The translations under genes and the position numbers were made by a program. A model generated the notes under the pieces. The model searched no databases. It was given only the letters and a program-made list of their open reading frames with translations, and was not told the origin of the DNA. A stretch of 64,000 bases of DNA from JAUIAI01 sp049680625 (GTDB lineage Bacteria > Pseudomonadota > Gammaproteobacteria > Burkholderiales > Burkholderiaceae_E): assembly GCA_049680625.1 (NCBI GenBank), contig JBAUID010000151.1:1-64000 (forward strand), in the 5' to 3' direction. Positions 24,529-34,226 of the stretch are shown piece after piece. Numbering within the stretch: the stretch's first letter is position 1; each line of letters opens with the position of its first letter.

Positions 24529-26911
24529 TGAATCGATCCAAAGGTTGCGACTGGGTGCTTAACTCCTGAAATCCAGGAATATTTCTGCGCAATATAGTAA
24601 ATGGATCGGTTCCGATACGGGCCAATCCATTAAGCTCAAGTTGTATGAAAAAAGCAGTTGTGTTGGTATCCGCTGCGGTCGCAAAACGCTGAACAACAAA
24701 CCGGGTCGCCCAGCAACAAGTGCCATATTGGACGCCAAGCACACTCTCAATAACACCTGGGCGGGTTGGCTCCAACTGACCTGCATCGTTGATCTGGCGA
24801 TCCAACCAGGAGTAGTTTAGCCGTCCCAGCGCAGTCCATCGTCGGCCCAATGGCCACTGAAACGAGGTGTCAACCTGACCCAGGGAATCGCGCCGGAACC
24901 GAACGCCCAAGTTCAACACCTTACCGGGTTCGGGCCAGTAGCGCCACGCAAGGTTGAATCGCGGTATTTTTGAGTCACCCAGACTCAGCTGAACCCCGCT
25001 GTCAAAACTGATACCGCGGCCCAGGTTTCCTGCCGCTGCCAGCAAAATATCGGAACGCCGGTCAGTCTGGGTTTCAAGGCCCGGAATTGTCACCAGGCGA
25101 CGATTAAAATAGAGCCGCTGCGCCACCGCGAAACGCAATTGCTCGGAACCGTCTTTTGGCGAGATTACCCGTGACAACAACGCTGCGGTTACCTGATTGA
25201 TATCGGCGATACGGTCGTCGCCAACAAAAGTATTGGGCGAGAACAATTGCCCAAAGCCAAACTCAGAAACCCCGGTGTCAAAAATCGGAATATTGCTTTG
25301 ATCCCGATATGGCGTCAGCGAATAGTACAAACGCGGCTCCAGTGTCTGGGTTACCTGGCGCCCCAGGAAACGGGTCGGGCGTTCAAACACCAGGCCGGCA
25401 TCCAGGGCAAACGTTGGCACCACGCGATGAATACTCTTTTGCTGTGCAAATTCGTTGAGGCGATAAGTACTCGCATGCAAGCTGACCTGGGGCACCACAA
25501 ACCAGCCGGGGCGCACAATCGGATAACTCACTTTCGGATTCGCCACCAGTCGAAACCCTTCGGTGCTGCCAGCCAGGCGGCGGGTAAAGTAAATGGAATC
25601 AAACGCCATCGACAGATCGAAGCCTTCGTAGTTGCGCACCTGTCGCGTTACGCGCAACTGTGGTGCCCGCTGATAAGGCGGCGCATCGCGGGCATCAAGA
25701 ATGCTTCGATACTGGGTAGCGCGAAACAAGATATTCCAGTTATTCAGTTCACGTGAAAGCCAGAACTCGCGAGGCAGGTTGCGTTCGGATGTCGCAACGA
25801 TTGATCGGCCATAATCGACAAAATAATTGTCGTCTGAAATACCATTGAAATTCAAACCACCGCGCCACTTACCGAGGCGGCGGATATTGTGTTGCCATGA
25901 CCACTGGAATCGATCAGTGCCGCTGAGACGGTCGTTTGGGTTGTATTCGGTTCGAATACCGCCGTCGTAGTCGGGCTCGAGGTACCGAAAGTCAGCGCCC
26001 ACTTGGAGGCCCCGGCGGGACATAAACCTTGGTGACCAGGTCAGATCGCGATTGGGCGCGATATTCCAATAGTAGGGTACGACAACTTCAGCACCAGTAC
26101 GTGAAGTCAGCGCGAGGCTCGGTGTGAGAAAACCGGATTGCCGGTCATTAGACAACGGAAACCAGAACTTAGGTAAAGTAAACAGCTTCAACCCCTTGAA
26201 GTGCAAACTGGTTCGGGTGGCCTCCCCGACCCGGTTCTCACGGTTCAAAGTCAGTGATTCCGCCTTAAGGAACCAGTCGGGCTCGGCACAATCACATGCG
26301 CTGTAGGTGGCATCTTTCAGGGTGACTTTGTCGGGCCCATCGAAGTTCACACTAGCTGCTTTGCCATGACCACCGTTGGTTAGCAATTCATAGTTCGGAC
26401 TGAGAAAAACACCGGTGCTGGAACCCAGGTTTAACTTAAGCGACGGCCCGGAAAAAATTGTCCCTGCCCGACTGATTTGTACATCGCCTTGCGCTTCGAG
26501 TTCTTCAGTTGCCTGATCGTAGGAAATGGAATCGGCGAGCACCCGGGTACCCGCGCGTCGCACTTGCGCATCCCCTTTGATAACAGTTTTGCCGTCGGGG
26601 CTGCCGGCAATTGAGTCGCCACTGGCGAAAACCGGTCGATTCGACTCATCACCGTCAGCGCCGGCACCAAACTGCGTCTCCAGGTTTAGCCGTAACGGGC
26701 GATCTGGCCCCGGGGGGTTGGGTGCCGCCGAACTGTTAACCCGAACACCAGTCTGTGTGACCGATTGAGCATGAGTTTCGGTCGGCCCTGCGCAAAAGAT
26801 CAGGCTGGCGAACAAGCACCAGCCCAGGCTCCGGCACCGCTCCAGCGTGCCGGTTTGATACCAGGGCTCATCGGTGAGCATCGGTTGAGCTGATGACGGG
26901 AAAGTTTTCAA
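24515..26911 (-). CDS. lptD: LPS-assembly protein LptD
   Basis: 798 residues. The signal peptide ends near 'THAQS' (~48). An OstA/LptD periplasmic jellyroll (~90-215; 'VIKGDAQVRRAGTRVLADSISYD' repeats) is followed by the C-terminal 26-strand barrel (~270-798) with the conserved 'LPKFWFPLSNDRQSGFL' plug-proximal segment. With LptE it inserts LPS into the outer leaflet. Cys residues in the 'CDCAEPDW' and 'YGTCCW' segments match the disulfide positions of the family. First gene of the minus-strand operon, diverging from amgK. Confidence 0.95.
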   Translation of the reverse strand: MKTFPSSAQPMLTDEPWYQTGTLERCRSLGWCLFASLIFCAGPTETHAQSVTQTGVRVNSSAAPNPPGPDRPLRLNLETQFGAGADGDESNRPVFASGDSIAGSPDGKTVIKGDAQVRRAGTRVLADSISYDQATEELEAQGDVQISRAGTIFSGPSLKLNLGSSTGVFLSPNYELLTNGGHGKAASVNFDGPDKVTLKDATYSACDCAEPDWFLKAESLTLNRENRVGEATRTSLHFKGLKLFTLPKFWFPLSNDRQSGFLTPSLALTSRTGAEVVVPYYWNIAPNRDLTWSPRFMSRRGLQVGADFRYLEPDYDGGIRTEYNPNDRLSGTDRFQWSWQHNIRRLGKWRGGLNFNGISDDNYFVDYGRSIVATSERNLPREFWLSRELNNWNILFRATQYRSILDARDAPPYQRAPQLRVTRQVRNYEGFDLSMAFDSIYFTRRLAGSTEGFRLVANPKVSYPIVRPGWFVVPQVSLHASTYRLNEFAQQKSIHRVVPTFALDAGLVFERPTRFLGRQVTQTLEPRLYYSLTPYRDQSNIPIFDTGVSEFGFGQLFSPNTFVGDDRIADINQVTAALLSRVISPKDGSEQLRFAVAQRLYFNRRLVTIPGLETQTDRRSDILLAAAGNLGRGISFDSGVQLSLGDSKIPRFNLAWRYWPEPGKVLNLGVRFRRDSLGQVDTSFQWPLGRRWTALGRLNYSWLDRQINDAGQLEPTRPGVIESVLGVQYGTCCWATRFVVQRFATAADTNTTAFFIQLELNGLARIGTDPFTILRRNIPGFQELSTQSQPLDRFSVYQ

Positions 26912-27177
26912 CGGCCTGATGGCGCTCTTAGTGGCATCCGTGAAGGCATCCCTGTGGCATTGGTGACAGCATTCTTAGCGGTATTTGTTCTGGCTTGATA
27001 AAGACTTGGAAACGACTTAGAAATGACTCAAAAAAACTTTTCCTGCTGCCACGTGCTGGCGATTCAGACGGCAGAGCAGGCTGGACCGGAATCAATTACC
27101 TGCACATCAACAAAGCTTACCCCTGTCGGAAGGCGTCAATCGGGCAGTTGGCGCTTATTATAAGAACAGGAGCCGAA
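26912..27177. promoter_or_regulatory. divergent regulatory region between lptD and amgK
   Basis: 266 bp of non-coding DNA that must hold promoters for both the lptD and amgK operons. It carries a run of imperfect repeats of 'gg.gg.att' type and the sequence TTATTATAAG at ~27153-27162, a plausible -10 region just before amgK. I could not assign a clear -35 or a sigma-E type element by eye. An upstream in-frame ATG for amgK at 26995 is rejected because AGGAG lies just before 27178. Confidence 0.4.
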
Positions 27178-28227
27178 ATGACCGAATCAGACAATTCCTC
27201 GCCGTCCCAACAAGCAAGAGTAGCCCAAATGCTTTCCTGGCTGGACGGTCTGGATCTACCCTTTCAGTGTCAGCCACAAAGCCTGCGTGCGGCCTCCAGT
27301 GACGCCAGCTTCCGGCGATATTTTCGAATCGCGACAAGCCGAGCTGACACCGTTATCCTGATGGACGCACCGCCGCCGCAGGAAAACTGTCAGCCCTTTG
27401 TCCATGCTGCACGAATCCTGGCTGACGCTGGTTTGAGAGTCCCGACCGTTTACGCAAGCGATCTGGACAACGGTTTCTTGCTATTGTCCGATCTGGGCTG
27501 CCAGACCTTACTGGACGAACTGAACCGAAACCCAGCCCACGCTGACCAGCGCTACCGGCAAGCAAGCGCCGAACTAGTGAAGTTACAAAAAGCAACCCGA
27601 ACAGGCGTTTTCCCATCCTACAACCGCGAGCGCCTGACCCAGGAGCTCAGGTTGTTTGATGAGTGGTATGTCACCCGGCACAAAGGATTCAAGCTCAACA
27701 CTAACGACAAACACATCGTCAACAAGGCCTACGCCACCATTGTTGACGCAAATCTTGCCCAAGCCCAGGTTTATGTCCATCGTGATTTTCATTCGCGTAA
27801 CCTGATGACCAGTGAACCTGATAAAATCCCCGGCGTCCTCGACTTTCAAGACGCGGTGACTGGCCCTATCAGCTACGACCTGGTTTCACTGCTTCGGGAT
27901 GCATATATCAGCTGGCCGGAAGAGCAGGTTCTTGACTGGACGATTCGTTACTGGGAGGCGGCTCGTGAGACGCAACTGCCGGTTCCGGAAGACTTCGGCG
28001 AATTCTGGCGCGACTTCGAGTTTATGGGTCTACAACGCCATCTCAAAGTGCTTGGCATTTTCTGCCGCCTGAATTACCGGGACGGCAAAAGCAATTACCT
28101 CGCCGATTTACCCCTGGTACTTAGCTATACCCAGGCAGCCCTGGCACGATACGAAAGCCTGCAGGCTTTTGCGAGCTTGTTGCAACGCATAGAAGGCGTT
28201 GATCAACACGCGGGCTACACTTTTTAG
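27178..28227 (+). CDS. amgK: N-acetylmuramate/N-acetylglucosamine anomeric kinase
   Basis: 349-residue aminoglycoside-phosphotransferase-fold kinase that phosphorylates C1 of MurNAc in the Pseudomonas-type recycling route that bypasses de novo UDP-MurNAc synthesis and underlies intrinsic fosfomycin tolerance. Motifs: catalytic loop 'VHRDFHSRNLM' and the metal-binding 'VLDFQDAVTGP'. Start ATG 27178 has AGGAG nearby. The pairing with murU, 8 nt on, and the divergent lptD make AmgK far more likely than a generic APH-family kinase. Confidence 0.92.
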   Translation: MTESDNSSPSQQARVAQMLSWLDGLDLPFQCQPQSLRAASSDASFRRYFRIATSRADTVILMDAPPPQENCQPFVHAARILADAGLRVPTVYASDLDNGFLLLSDLGCQTLLDELNRNPAHADQRYRQASAELVKLQKATRTGVFPSYNRERLTQELRLFDEWYVTRHKGFKLNTNDKHIVNKAYATIVDANLAQAQVYVHRDFHSRNLMTSEPDKIPGVLDFQDAVTGPISYDLVSLLRDAYISWPEEQVLDWTIRYWEAARETQLPVPEDFGEFWRDFEFMGLQRHLKVLGIFCRLNYRDGKSNYLADLPLVLSYTQAALARYESLQAFASLLQRIEGVDQHAGYTF

Positions 28228-28235
28228 ATCGCTTG

Positions 28236-28931
28236 ATGAAAGTCATGATTCTTGCCGCAGGCCGGGGCGCACGTATGCGCGAGCTGACCGCTCAAAAGCC
28301 GAAACCATTGCTGGAAATCGGTGGCCAACCAATGATTGTCCGCTTACTGAAGCAATTGCGAAACAGCGGCTTCACTGACTTTGTGATTAACCATGCGTGG
28401 CAAGGGCAAAAACTCGTGACAGCCCTCGGCGACGGCAGCCAATGGGGCGTCAGCATCCGGTGGTCGGCCGAACGAGTGGCGCTGGAAACCGCAGGCGGTA
28501 TTGCTCACGCGCTTCCCTTGCTGGGAGACAATTTCTTTGCCGTGGTGAACGGCGATATCTTCACGGATTTCAACTTTGCCGGGTTGAACGCATTAGAACA
28601 GCAAATTAGCCGTCAGCAAGCGGTCGGCGGTTGTATTCTGGTACCGAATCCGGTACACCATCCGGCGGGTGACTTCACCCTGACCAACAACGGATTTCTG
28701 CACCCGGAAGGCAACAACCAGCTAACCTATTCAGGAATCGGTGTTTTCAAGCCGAGCATGTTTGCAGGTATAGCGCCGGGCACAGCAGCACCACTTGGCC
28801 CGCTGATTCGTCAGTTCGCCGCTAATCAGAAAATTCTCGCCAGGCTTCACGATGGTTTATGGTCCGATGTTGGCACACCGGAAAGGCTCAACGAAGTGAA
28901 TCAACTACTGAAAAACGGAACGTCAGGATGA
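28236..28931 (+). CDS. murU: N-acetylmuramate alpha-1-phosphate uridylyltransferase
   Basis: 231-residue nucleotidyltransferase making UDP-MurNAc from MurNAc-1-P, the step after AmgK. The GT-A nucleotide-binding motif 'ILAAGRGARMRELT..KPKPLLEI' starts at residue 5; 'VVNGDIFTDF' holds the metal-binding Asp and 'LWSDVGTPERL' the C-terminal Asp. ATG 28236 is chosen over the adjoining TTG. Its TGA overlaps the pepP ATG (ATGA). Confidence 0.93.
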   Translation: MKVMILAAGRGARMRELTAQKPKPLLEIGGQPMIVRLLKQLRNSGFTDFVINHAWQGQKLVTALGDGSQWGVSIRWSAERVALETAGGIAHALPLLGDNFFAVVNGDIFTDFNFAGLNALEQQISRQQAVGGCILVPNPVHHPAGDFTLTNNGFLHPEGNNQLTYSGIGVFKPSMFAGIAPGTAAPLGPLIRQFAANQKILARLHDGLWSDVGTPERLNEVNQLLKNGTSG

Positions 28932-30286
28932 CAACAAAAAGTGAGGTGTTTGCCACACGACGCACGCAGGTGATTAAAAAAATGCAGGCGGCCGGTGGTG
29001 GGGTTGCCGTATTGTTCAGCGGTCGCGAAATCATGAGAAACCGTGACGCGGATTATCCGTTCCGCTGGGACAGTTACTTTTACTATCTGACCGGCTTCAC
29101 CGAACCGGAAGCTGCCCTTGTCATTGAATCGGGCCAGCCCGGTACGGACGGAAAATCAACGTTGTATTGCCGTGAGAAAAACCCAGAGCGAGAAACCTGG
29201 GACGGATTTCGCTGGGGCCCTGAGGCCGCTTGCCTCGAATTTGGCATGAATGAGGCGCAGCCAATTGGCAATCTGGATGAATCAATGCCGACGGCGATGG
29301 CGAACCAGACCGCCATTTACTATCCGCTCGGTTCAGACCCGGCAACCGATCAGAGAGTGCGCGGTTGGCTTGAAGCCGTACGTGGACAAGCTCGTTCGGG
29401 AATTACCGTGCCGGGACAGGCCACCGATCTGCATGCCATTCTCGATGAAATGCGTCTGATCAAAGACTCTGCCGAACTGTCCATCATGCGAAAAGCGGCA
29501 CAAATATCAGCCGGCGCACATTGTCGTGCAATGCAAACCTGCCAACCCGGGCAGTTTGAATACCAGGTGGAAGCGGAACTCCTGCATGAGTTTCGTCGTC
29601 ACGGTTCACAATTCCCTGCTTACGGATCTATTGTCGCATCGGGTGCCAACGCCTGTGTATTGCACTACCGCGCAAACAATCAAAAAATGCGAAGCGGTGA
29701 TTTACTGCTTATTGACGCTGGCTGCGAGCTGGACAGCTACGCCTCTGACATTACGCGCACGTTTCCGGTTAATGGAACATTCACTTCTGCTCAACAGGAG
29801 TTATACGAAATAGTTCTGGCAGCGCAGTCGGCAGCAGTTGACAAAACCCGACCAGGCAACACTTTTAACGACCCACACCTGGCAGCCTTGCGAGTACTTG
29901 CCCAGGGCATGCTAGACACCGGGCTGCTGGCCGGAGGATTAGATGAAATTATAGAATCCGGCGCTTACCGCCGCTTCTACATGCACAGAACGAGCCATTG
30001 GTTAGGCATGGACGTGCATGATTGTGGTGATTATCGGGATCGATCATCACCGCGGCAATCGGCAGGCACAGAAAACACTGAGCCCGATTGGCGCCCGCTA
30101 GTCGCCGGCATGGTGATAACCATCGAACCGGGAATCTACGTAAATGCGGCCAGTGACGTGCCAGAACGTTATCACGATATTGGTATTCGCGTCGAAGACG
30201 ATGCCGTCCTGACCACATCGGGATGCGAGATAATAACCGACGGCGTTCCAAAAACTACGCAGGATATCCAATCCCTGATGGCCTAA
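28928..30286 (+). CDS. pepP: Xaa-Pro aminopeptidase P
   Basis: 452-residue M24B peptidase that removes an N-terminal residue preceding proline. The N-terminal AMP_N domain (~5-140) contains 'RNRDADYPFRWDSYFYYLTGF'; the pita-bread domain has the dimetal ligands in 'LIDAGCELDSYASDITRTFP' (two Asp), 'HRTSHWLGMDVHD' (His), 'TIEPGIYV' (Glu) and 'GIRVEDD' (Glu). Coupled to murU by ATGA overlap. ubiH, which often follows, is missing. Confidence 0.95.
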   Translation: MTTKSEVFATRRTQVIKKMQAAGGGVAVLFSGREIMRNRDADYPFRWDSYFYYLTGFTEPEAALVIESGQPGTDGKSTLYCREKNPERETWDGFRWGPEAACLEFGMNEAQPIGNLDESMPTAMANQTAIYYPLGSDPATDQRVRGWLEAVRGQARSGITVPGQATDLHAILDEMRLIKDSAELSIMRKAAQISAGAHCRAMQTCQPGQFEYQVEAELLHEFRRHGSQFPAYGSIVASGANACVLHYRANNQKMRSGDLLLIDAGCELDSYASDITRTFPVNGTFTSAQQELYEIVLAAQSAAVDKTRPGNTFNDPHLAALRVLAQGMLDTGLLAGGLDEIIESGAYRRFYMHRTSHWLGMDVHDCGDYRDRSSPRQSAGTENTEPDWRPLVAGMVITIEPGIYVNAASDVPERYHDIGIRVEDDAVLTTSGCEIITDGVPKTTQDIQSLMA

Positions 30287-30723
30287 TACGTGCAACAAAA
30301 CCCGCAGGAGAATGTCAAGCCATAATGCAGGTCAAGCGTTCCGAAGCGGCACAAGCACAGCAGATATACGTGCAGAAAAAAATTTGCGAAAAATGTAAGT
30401 GCAAAACTTAGTCTCGACCGCTGACAAGCTGGCGCTCGTGGGTAACACTCCTGCGCCAATGGGCTAACTCTGTGTCAAGGAGCTGAATTGCAACGACGCT
30501 GAACCGCAAAACTGCTAGCCGATTTTGAACGCGAACTCAATCGAAACATACTTCAGCATGAGCAGTCAGAACCTGGAAGTTCCACTTTATCGATTGATAG
30601 AAAATGAAGAGTGAAATTTGGGCTTTCATTGCAGCCACGAATGCGATTAGAATCGACCTCCGCCCTTAAATGCAGCTAGATTCTCCAGCAATAGAACCTA
30701 CTTGAGCGCATCAACTATAAATA
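30287..30723. other. 437-bp non-coding gap before dusB-fis
   Basis: No convincing gene. A 62-codon plus-strand frame across the pepP end lacks a ribosome-binding site and family features. The last 120 bp hold the likely dusB-fis promoter: an A/T-rich stretch with TAGAAT at ~30649-30654, followed by a short GC-containing discriminator, fits a growth-rate-controlled promoter of the fis type, but no clean -35 is visible. The gap is the largest in the central region and may carry binding sites for Fis itself. Confidence 0.5.
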
Positions 30724-31728
30724 ATGAAAATCGGGCCCTACGAATTACACAATCGCGTTATCGTTGCGCCCATGGCGGGGGTCACTGATCGACCGTTTCG
30801 CCAGTTGTGTAAGCGCCTTGGTGCCGGGTACGCCGTCTCTGAAATGGCAGCGTCAAACCCAGCCCTTTGGCAGTCGGTAAAAACTGCGCGGCGCATCAAT
30901 CACGACGGCGAATCTGAACCGCGTTCGGTTCAGATTGCCGGCGGCGACGCAGACATGATGGCACAAGCCGCCGCGTTCAACGTGAGTCGGGGTGCGCAAA
31001 TTATTGATATCAATATGGGCTGCCCCGCAAAAAAAGTCTGCAATATCGCGGCGGGTTCAGCCTTGATGAGCAATCCAGATCATGCTGTACGAATTATCGA
31101 AGCCGTGGTTGGCGCCGTAAATGTTCCGGTAACACTCAAGATCAGAACCGGACCAAGCCGTTCGCAAACCAACGCCTTGCAAATTGCATTGGCCGCAGAA
31201 CAAGCGGGCATTCAAATGATCGCGGTTCATGGTCGGTCGCGGGCCTGCGGTTTTAAAGGGCAGGCAGAGCACAACACGGTAACCGAAATAAAAAGCCGAT
31301 TGCGTATTCCGGTGGTCGCCAACGGTGACATCAATACGCCGCAACAAGCCAAAGCGGTGCTTGACCAAACCGGTGCCGACGCGGTAATGATTGGTCGTGC
31401 CGCACAGGGACGACCGTGGATTTTCCGCGAGATCAGTTACTTTCTTGAAACTGGCAAAGTATTACCACCCCCTGATGCTGACGAAGTACGTAATGTGCTT
31501 CATGCACATCTGCTTGATCACTACGCGTTTCACGGTGAATTCACCGGCGTACGGACAGCGAGAAAACACGTGGGATGGTATGTGGCCAGTCTGGATAATG
31601 CAAAAGAATTTCTGGCGAGTTTCTACACAATTGAAACCGCAGCCGAACAACTCGCATCACTCGATGCACTACTAAAAAGAGTCGCAGCGAACGACTCAAA
31701 CACAAACAACGGGAGAATTGCCGCATGA
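30724..31728 (+). CDS. dusB: tRNA-dihydrouridine synthase B
   Basis: 334-residue FMN enzyme reducing U17-type uridines in tRNA D-loops. It opens 'IGPYELHNRVIVAPMAGVTDRPFR'-like sequence from residue 2, has catalytic Cys in 'NMGCPAKKV', 'TLKIRTG' and 'VHGRSR..GFKG', and a C-terminal helical RNA-binding domain. It ends with an ATGA overlap into fis. The dusB-fis pairing is the standard gammaproteobacterial arrangement and implies a shared growth-phase promoter. Confidence 0.96.
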   Translation: MKIGPYELHNRVIVAPMAGVTDRPFRQLCKRLGAGYAVSEMAASNPALWQSVKTARRINHDGESEPRSVQIAGGDADMMAQAAAFNVSRGAQIIDINMGCPAKKVCNIAAGSALMSNPDHAVRIIEAVVGAVNVPVTLKIRTGPSRSQTNALQIALAAEQAGIQMIAVHGRSRACGFKGQAEHNTVTEIKSRLRIPVVANGDINTPQQAKAVLDQTGADAVMIGRAAQGRPWIFREISYFLETGKVLPPPDADEVRNVLHAHLLDHYAFHGEFTGVRTARKHVGWYVASLDNAKEFLASFYTIETAAEQLASLDALLKRVAANDSNTNNGRIAA

Positions 31729-31988
31729 ACAATAATGAATCTGAGTCATCGTCACTGGACACAGTTGTCAAAACAAACCTTGAAAGCTATCTGAGCGATC
31801 TGAATGGCTCTAATCCTCAGAGAATTTACGACATGGTGATCAGCGCGGTTGAACGCCCAATGCTGGAAGTTGTTATGCGCCACGCGGAGAACAATCAAGT
31901 TCGTGCCAGCGAGATGCTGGGGATCAACCGAAATACTTTACGCAAAAAGTTGCAATCCCACGGCATTCACCGAATGATTCGCAACTAA
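31725..31988 (+). CDS. fis: nucleoid-associated DNA-binding protein Fis
   Basis: 87 residues, slightly shorter than the 98 of E. coli. The C-terminal helix-turn-helix is unmistakable ('NNQVRASEMLGINRNTLRKKL'); the central helices 'YDMVISAVERPMLEVVMRHA' form the dimer. Fis bends DNA and activates rRNA and tRNA promoters in fast growth. The N-terminal beta-hairpin that contacts invertases is short and Ser/Glu-rich here. Co-transcribed with dusB. Confidence 0.96.
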   Translation: MNNNESESSSLDTVVKTNLESYLSDLNGSNPQRIYDMVISAVERPMLEVVMRHAENNQVRASEMLGINRNTLRKKLQSHGIHRMIRN

Positions 31989-32065
31989 GTTCCTGCTGGC
32001 GGCGCGATTAGCGGCCACTGAGAATCAATAGTTGTCCCTAACCTGATGTAATTCACGGAACCATT

Positions 32066-33673
32066 TTGAAAGTTCAACGCGCGCTGATTAGTGTCTCTGA
32101 CAAAACCGGCATTGTCGAACTTGGCAAAGCCCTGGCAGCCAGGGGTGTTCAAATTCTGTCAACCGGGGGCACTGCAAAGCTGCTGATTGATAGCGGCATC
32201 GAAGTCACTGAAGTGGCTGAACACACCGGCTTTCCAGAAATGCTTGATGGCCGGGTAAAGACCCTTCACCCGGCCATCCACGGTGGTTTGCTGGCGCGAC
32301 GCGATCTGGGCACCCACATGGACGCCATCAGTGCGCATCAGATTGACCCGATCGACCTGCTGGTCGTCAACCTTTACCCATTTGAGCAAACCGTTGCAAA
32401 ACCGGATTGCTCACTGGATGACGCAATCGAGAACATTGATATTGGTGGCCCGGCAATGGTCCGTTCTGCGGCAAAAAACTGGCGCGGCGTTGCTGTTGTT
32501 ACCGACCCCGGTCAGTATGCGGCTGTCGTTGAACAGCTCACGGGCAACGGTGAAATCAACGATTCAACCCGGTTTTCGCTCGCCGTTGCCGCGTTCGGTC
32601 GAATCGCCGATTACGATGCGGCCATTGCCGAATACCTCAGCGGCTTAAATACTGGCGCCGACGGCCTGCCCGACGGTACTCACGCCAACCATCCGGAACG
32701 GATTTATGGGCGTTTTGCCAAACTGATGGACTTACGCTACGGCGAGAACCCCCATCAAAACGCTGCTTTTTATCGAGACTTGTACCCAGCTCCCGGATCT
32801 ATTGTCAGCGGGAAGCAACTACAAGGCAAAGAACTCTCATACAACAACATTGCGGACGGCGATGCCGCCTGGGAATGCGTAAAAAGCTTTGCGCAACCCA
32901 CTTGCGTCATTGTTAAACATGCAAACCCTTGTGGCGTTGCGACAGGCAATTCGACACTTGAGGCATACCAGAAAGCGTTCGCCACCGATCCAACGTCGGC
33001 ATTTGGCGGCATCATTGCCTTTAACCGGCCAGTTGACGGCCCAACCGCACAGGCAATTAGCCAGCAGTTTGTTGAAGTGCTGATGGCGCCGGCGTTTGAC
33101 GCTGACGCGCGCGAAATTTTTTCGGGTAAAGTAAACGTGCGTTTGATGGAAATTGCGCTCGACACTATTAACCCCGAGGCTGCTGATGCCTGGCACCAGG
33201 GGCGTAATGCGAATGATGCGAAACGCGTCGGCTCAGGAATACTGATCCAGAGTTCGGATAATAAAATCATCACCGCAACCGAACTGACAACCGTAACAAG
33301 AACCAAACCCTCAGAGCAGCAGATAGCCGACTTGCTGTTTGCCTGGCGAGTAGCGAAATACGTCAAGTCCAATGCCATCGTGTTTTGCGCAAACGGTGCA
33401 ACCGTTGGCGTTGGTGCCGGGCAAATGAGCCGGCTCGACTCTGCTCGAATCGCATCAATCAAAGCTGAGGCGGCCGGCTTGAGCCTGGTCGGTAGTGTGG
33501 CTGCATCTGATGCCTTCTTTCCGTTCCGGGACGGTCTGGACGTTCTCGCCAAAGCCGGGGCATCAGCAATAATTCAGCCGGGTGGCTCAATGCGCGATGA
33601 CGAAGTCATCAAAGCAGCCGACGAACACGGAATTGCCATGGTTCTGACCGGGGTTCGGCATTTCCGGCACTGA
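32066..33673 (+). CDS. purH: bifunctional purine synthesis protein PurH
   Basis: 535 residues: an IMP cyclohydrolase (MGS-like) domain (~1-190) opening 'RALISVSDKTGIVELGKAL' with 'LSTGGTAK' and 'HPAIHGGLL', and an AICAR transformylase domain (~200-535) with 'KHANPCGVATG' containing the catalytic Lys-His. It performs the last two steps to IMP. The start is TTG 32066; no ATG or GTG is available nearby, and the next residues fit the family start exactly. It follows fis by 77 nt. Confidence 0.96.
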   Translation: MKVQRALISVSDKTGIVELGKALAARGVQILSTGGTAKLLIDSGIEVTEVAEHTGFPEMLDGRVKTLHPAIHGGLLARRDLGTHMDAISAHQIDPIDLLVVNLYPFEQTVAKPDCSLDDAIENIDIGGPAMVRSAAKNWRGVAVVTDPGQYAAVVEQLTGNGEINDSTRFSLAVAAFGRIADYDAAIAEYLSGLNTGADGLPDGTHANHPERIYGRFAKLMDLRYGENPHQNAAFYRDLYPAPGSIVSGKQLQGKELSYNNIADGDAAWECVKSFAQPTCVIVKHANPCGVATGNSTLEAYQKAFATDPTSAFGGIIAFNRPVDGPTAQAISQQFVEVLMAPAFDADAREIFSGKVNVRLMEIALDTINPEAADAWHQGRNANDAKRVGSGILIQSSDNKIITATELTTVTRTKPSEQQIADLLFAWRVAKYVKSNAIVFCANGATVGVGAGQMSRLDSARIASIKAEAAGLSLVGSVAASDAFFPFRDGLDVLAKAGASAIIQPGGSMRDDEVIKAADEHGIAMVLTGVRHFRH

Positions 33674-33701
33674 CATATCGGGCGTCAGGCGCCAGGTTAT
33701 A

Positions 33702-34217
33702 TTGGGTATAGACCCTGGGCTGCGCCGCACCGGATTTGGCCTGATCGCCTGCACAGGCCAGCGCCTCGAATACATCGCCAGTGGGGTTATTGTTACCGGA
33801 AACGAAGCCTTGCCCACCCGACTTGGCACTATTTCAGCTGGCATCACCGAAGTTCTGCAAACCTATCAGCCCGACGTCGCTGCAATCGAAAAAGTCTTTG
33901 TCAACATCAATCCGCAATCCACCCTGCTGCTGGGTCAGGCTCGAGGCGCGGCAATATCTGCCCTGGTTATTGGTGGGGCCAGTGTCCACGAATACACCGC
34001 ACTGCAGCTGAAAAAGGCGGTTACCGGTCATGGCCATGCCGACAAAAAGCAGATTCAGGCCATGATCACGCGACTGTTGAACCTGCCCGGGAAACCCTCC
34101 ACTGATGCAGCCGATGCCCTGGCGTGCGCGATTTGCCATGTGAATTCGGCCGGTCTGACGGCCCGCCTGCAGGATGACGGAAGACCGCTGCGGGTCCGGG
34201 GCGGTCGACTGGTGTAA
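33702..34217 (+). CDS. ruvC: Holliday junction endonuclease RuvC
   Basis: 171 residues from TTG 33702. Catalytic acids: Asp4 (GIDPGLRRTGFG), Glu in 'AAIEKVF', and the C-terminal 'STDAADALACAICH' pair. Most RuvC proteins have four to six residues ahead of GIDPG forming the first strand. Here the frame upstream reads 'RRQVIL' and continues to the stop at 33645-33647 without ATG, GTG or TTG; ATT 33660 (GGGG six bases upstream) or ATA codons are the only longer options. Function secure, start uncertain. Confidence 0.94.
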   Translation: MGIDPGLRRTGFGLIACTGQRLEYIASGVIVTGNEALPTRLGTISAGITEVLQTYQPDVAAIEKVFVNINPQSTLLLGQARGAAISALVIGGASVHEYTALQLKKAVTGHGHADKKQIQAMITRLLNLPGKPSTDAADALACAICHVNSAGLTARLQDDGRPLRVRGGRLV

Positions 34218-34226
34218 ATTGACACC

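Noticed and set aside
23917..24531. 204-codon plus-strand frame opposite surA
   Set aside because: Antisense to conserved SurA domains, without ribosome-binding site or recognisable motif.
30223..30411. 62-codon frame across the pepP end
   Set aside because: Starts inside pepP without a Shine-Dalgarno site, and the Lys/Cys-rich tail has no known family.
32770..33552. 260-codon minus-strand frame inside purH
   Set aside because: Fully antisense to conserved PurH sequence; it matches no family and is Ser/Ala-rich as expected from shadow translation.
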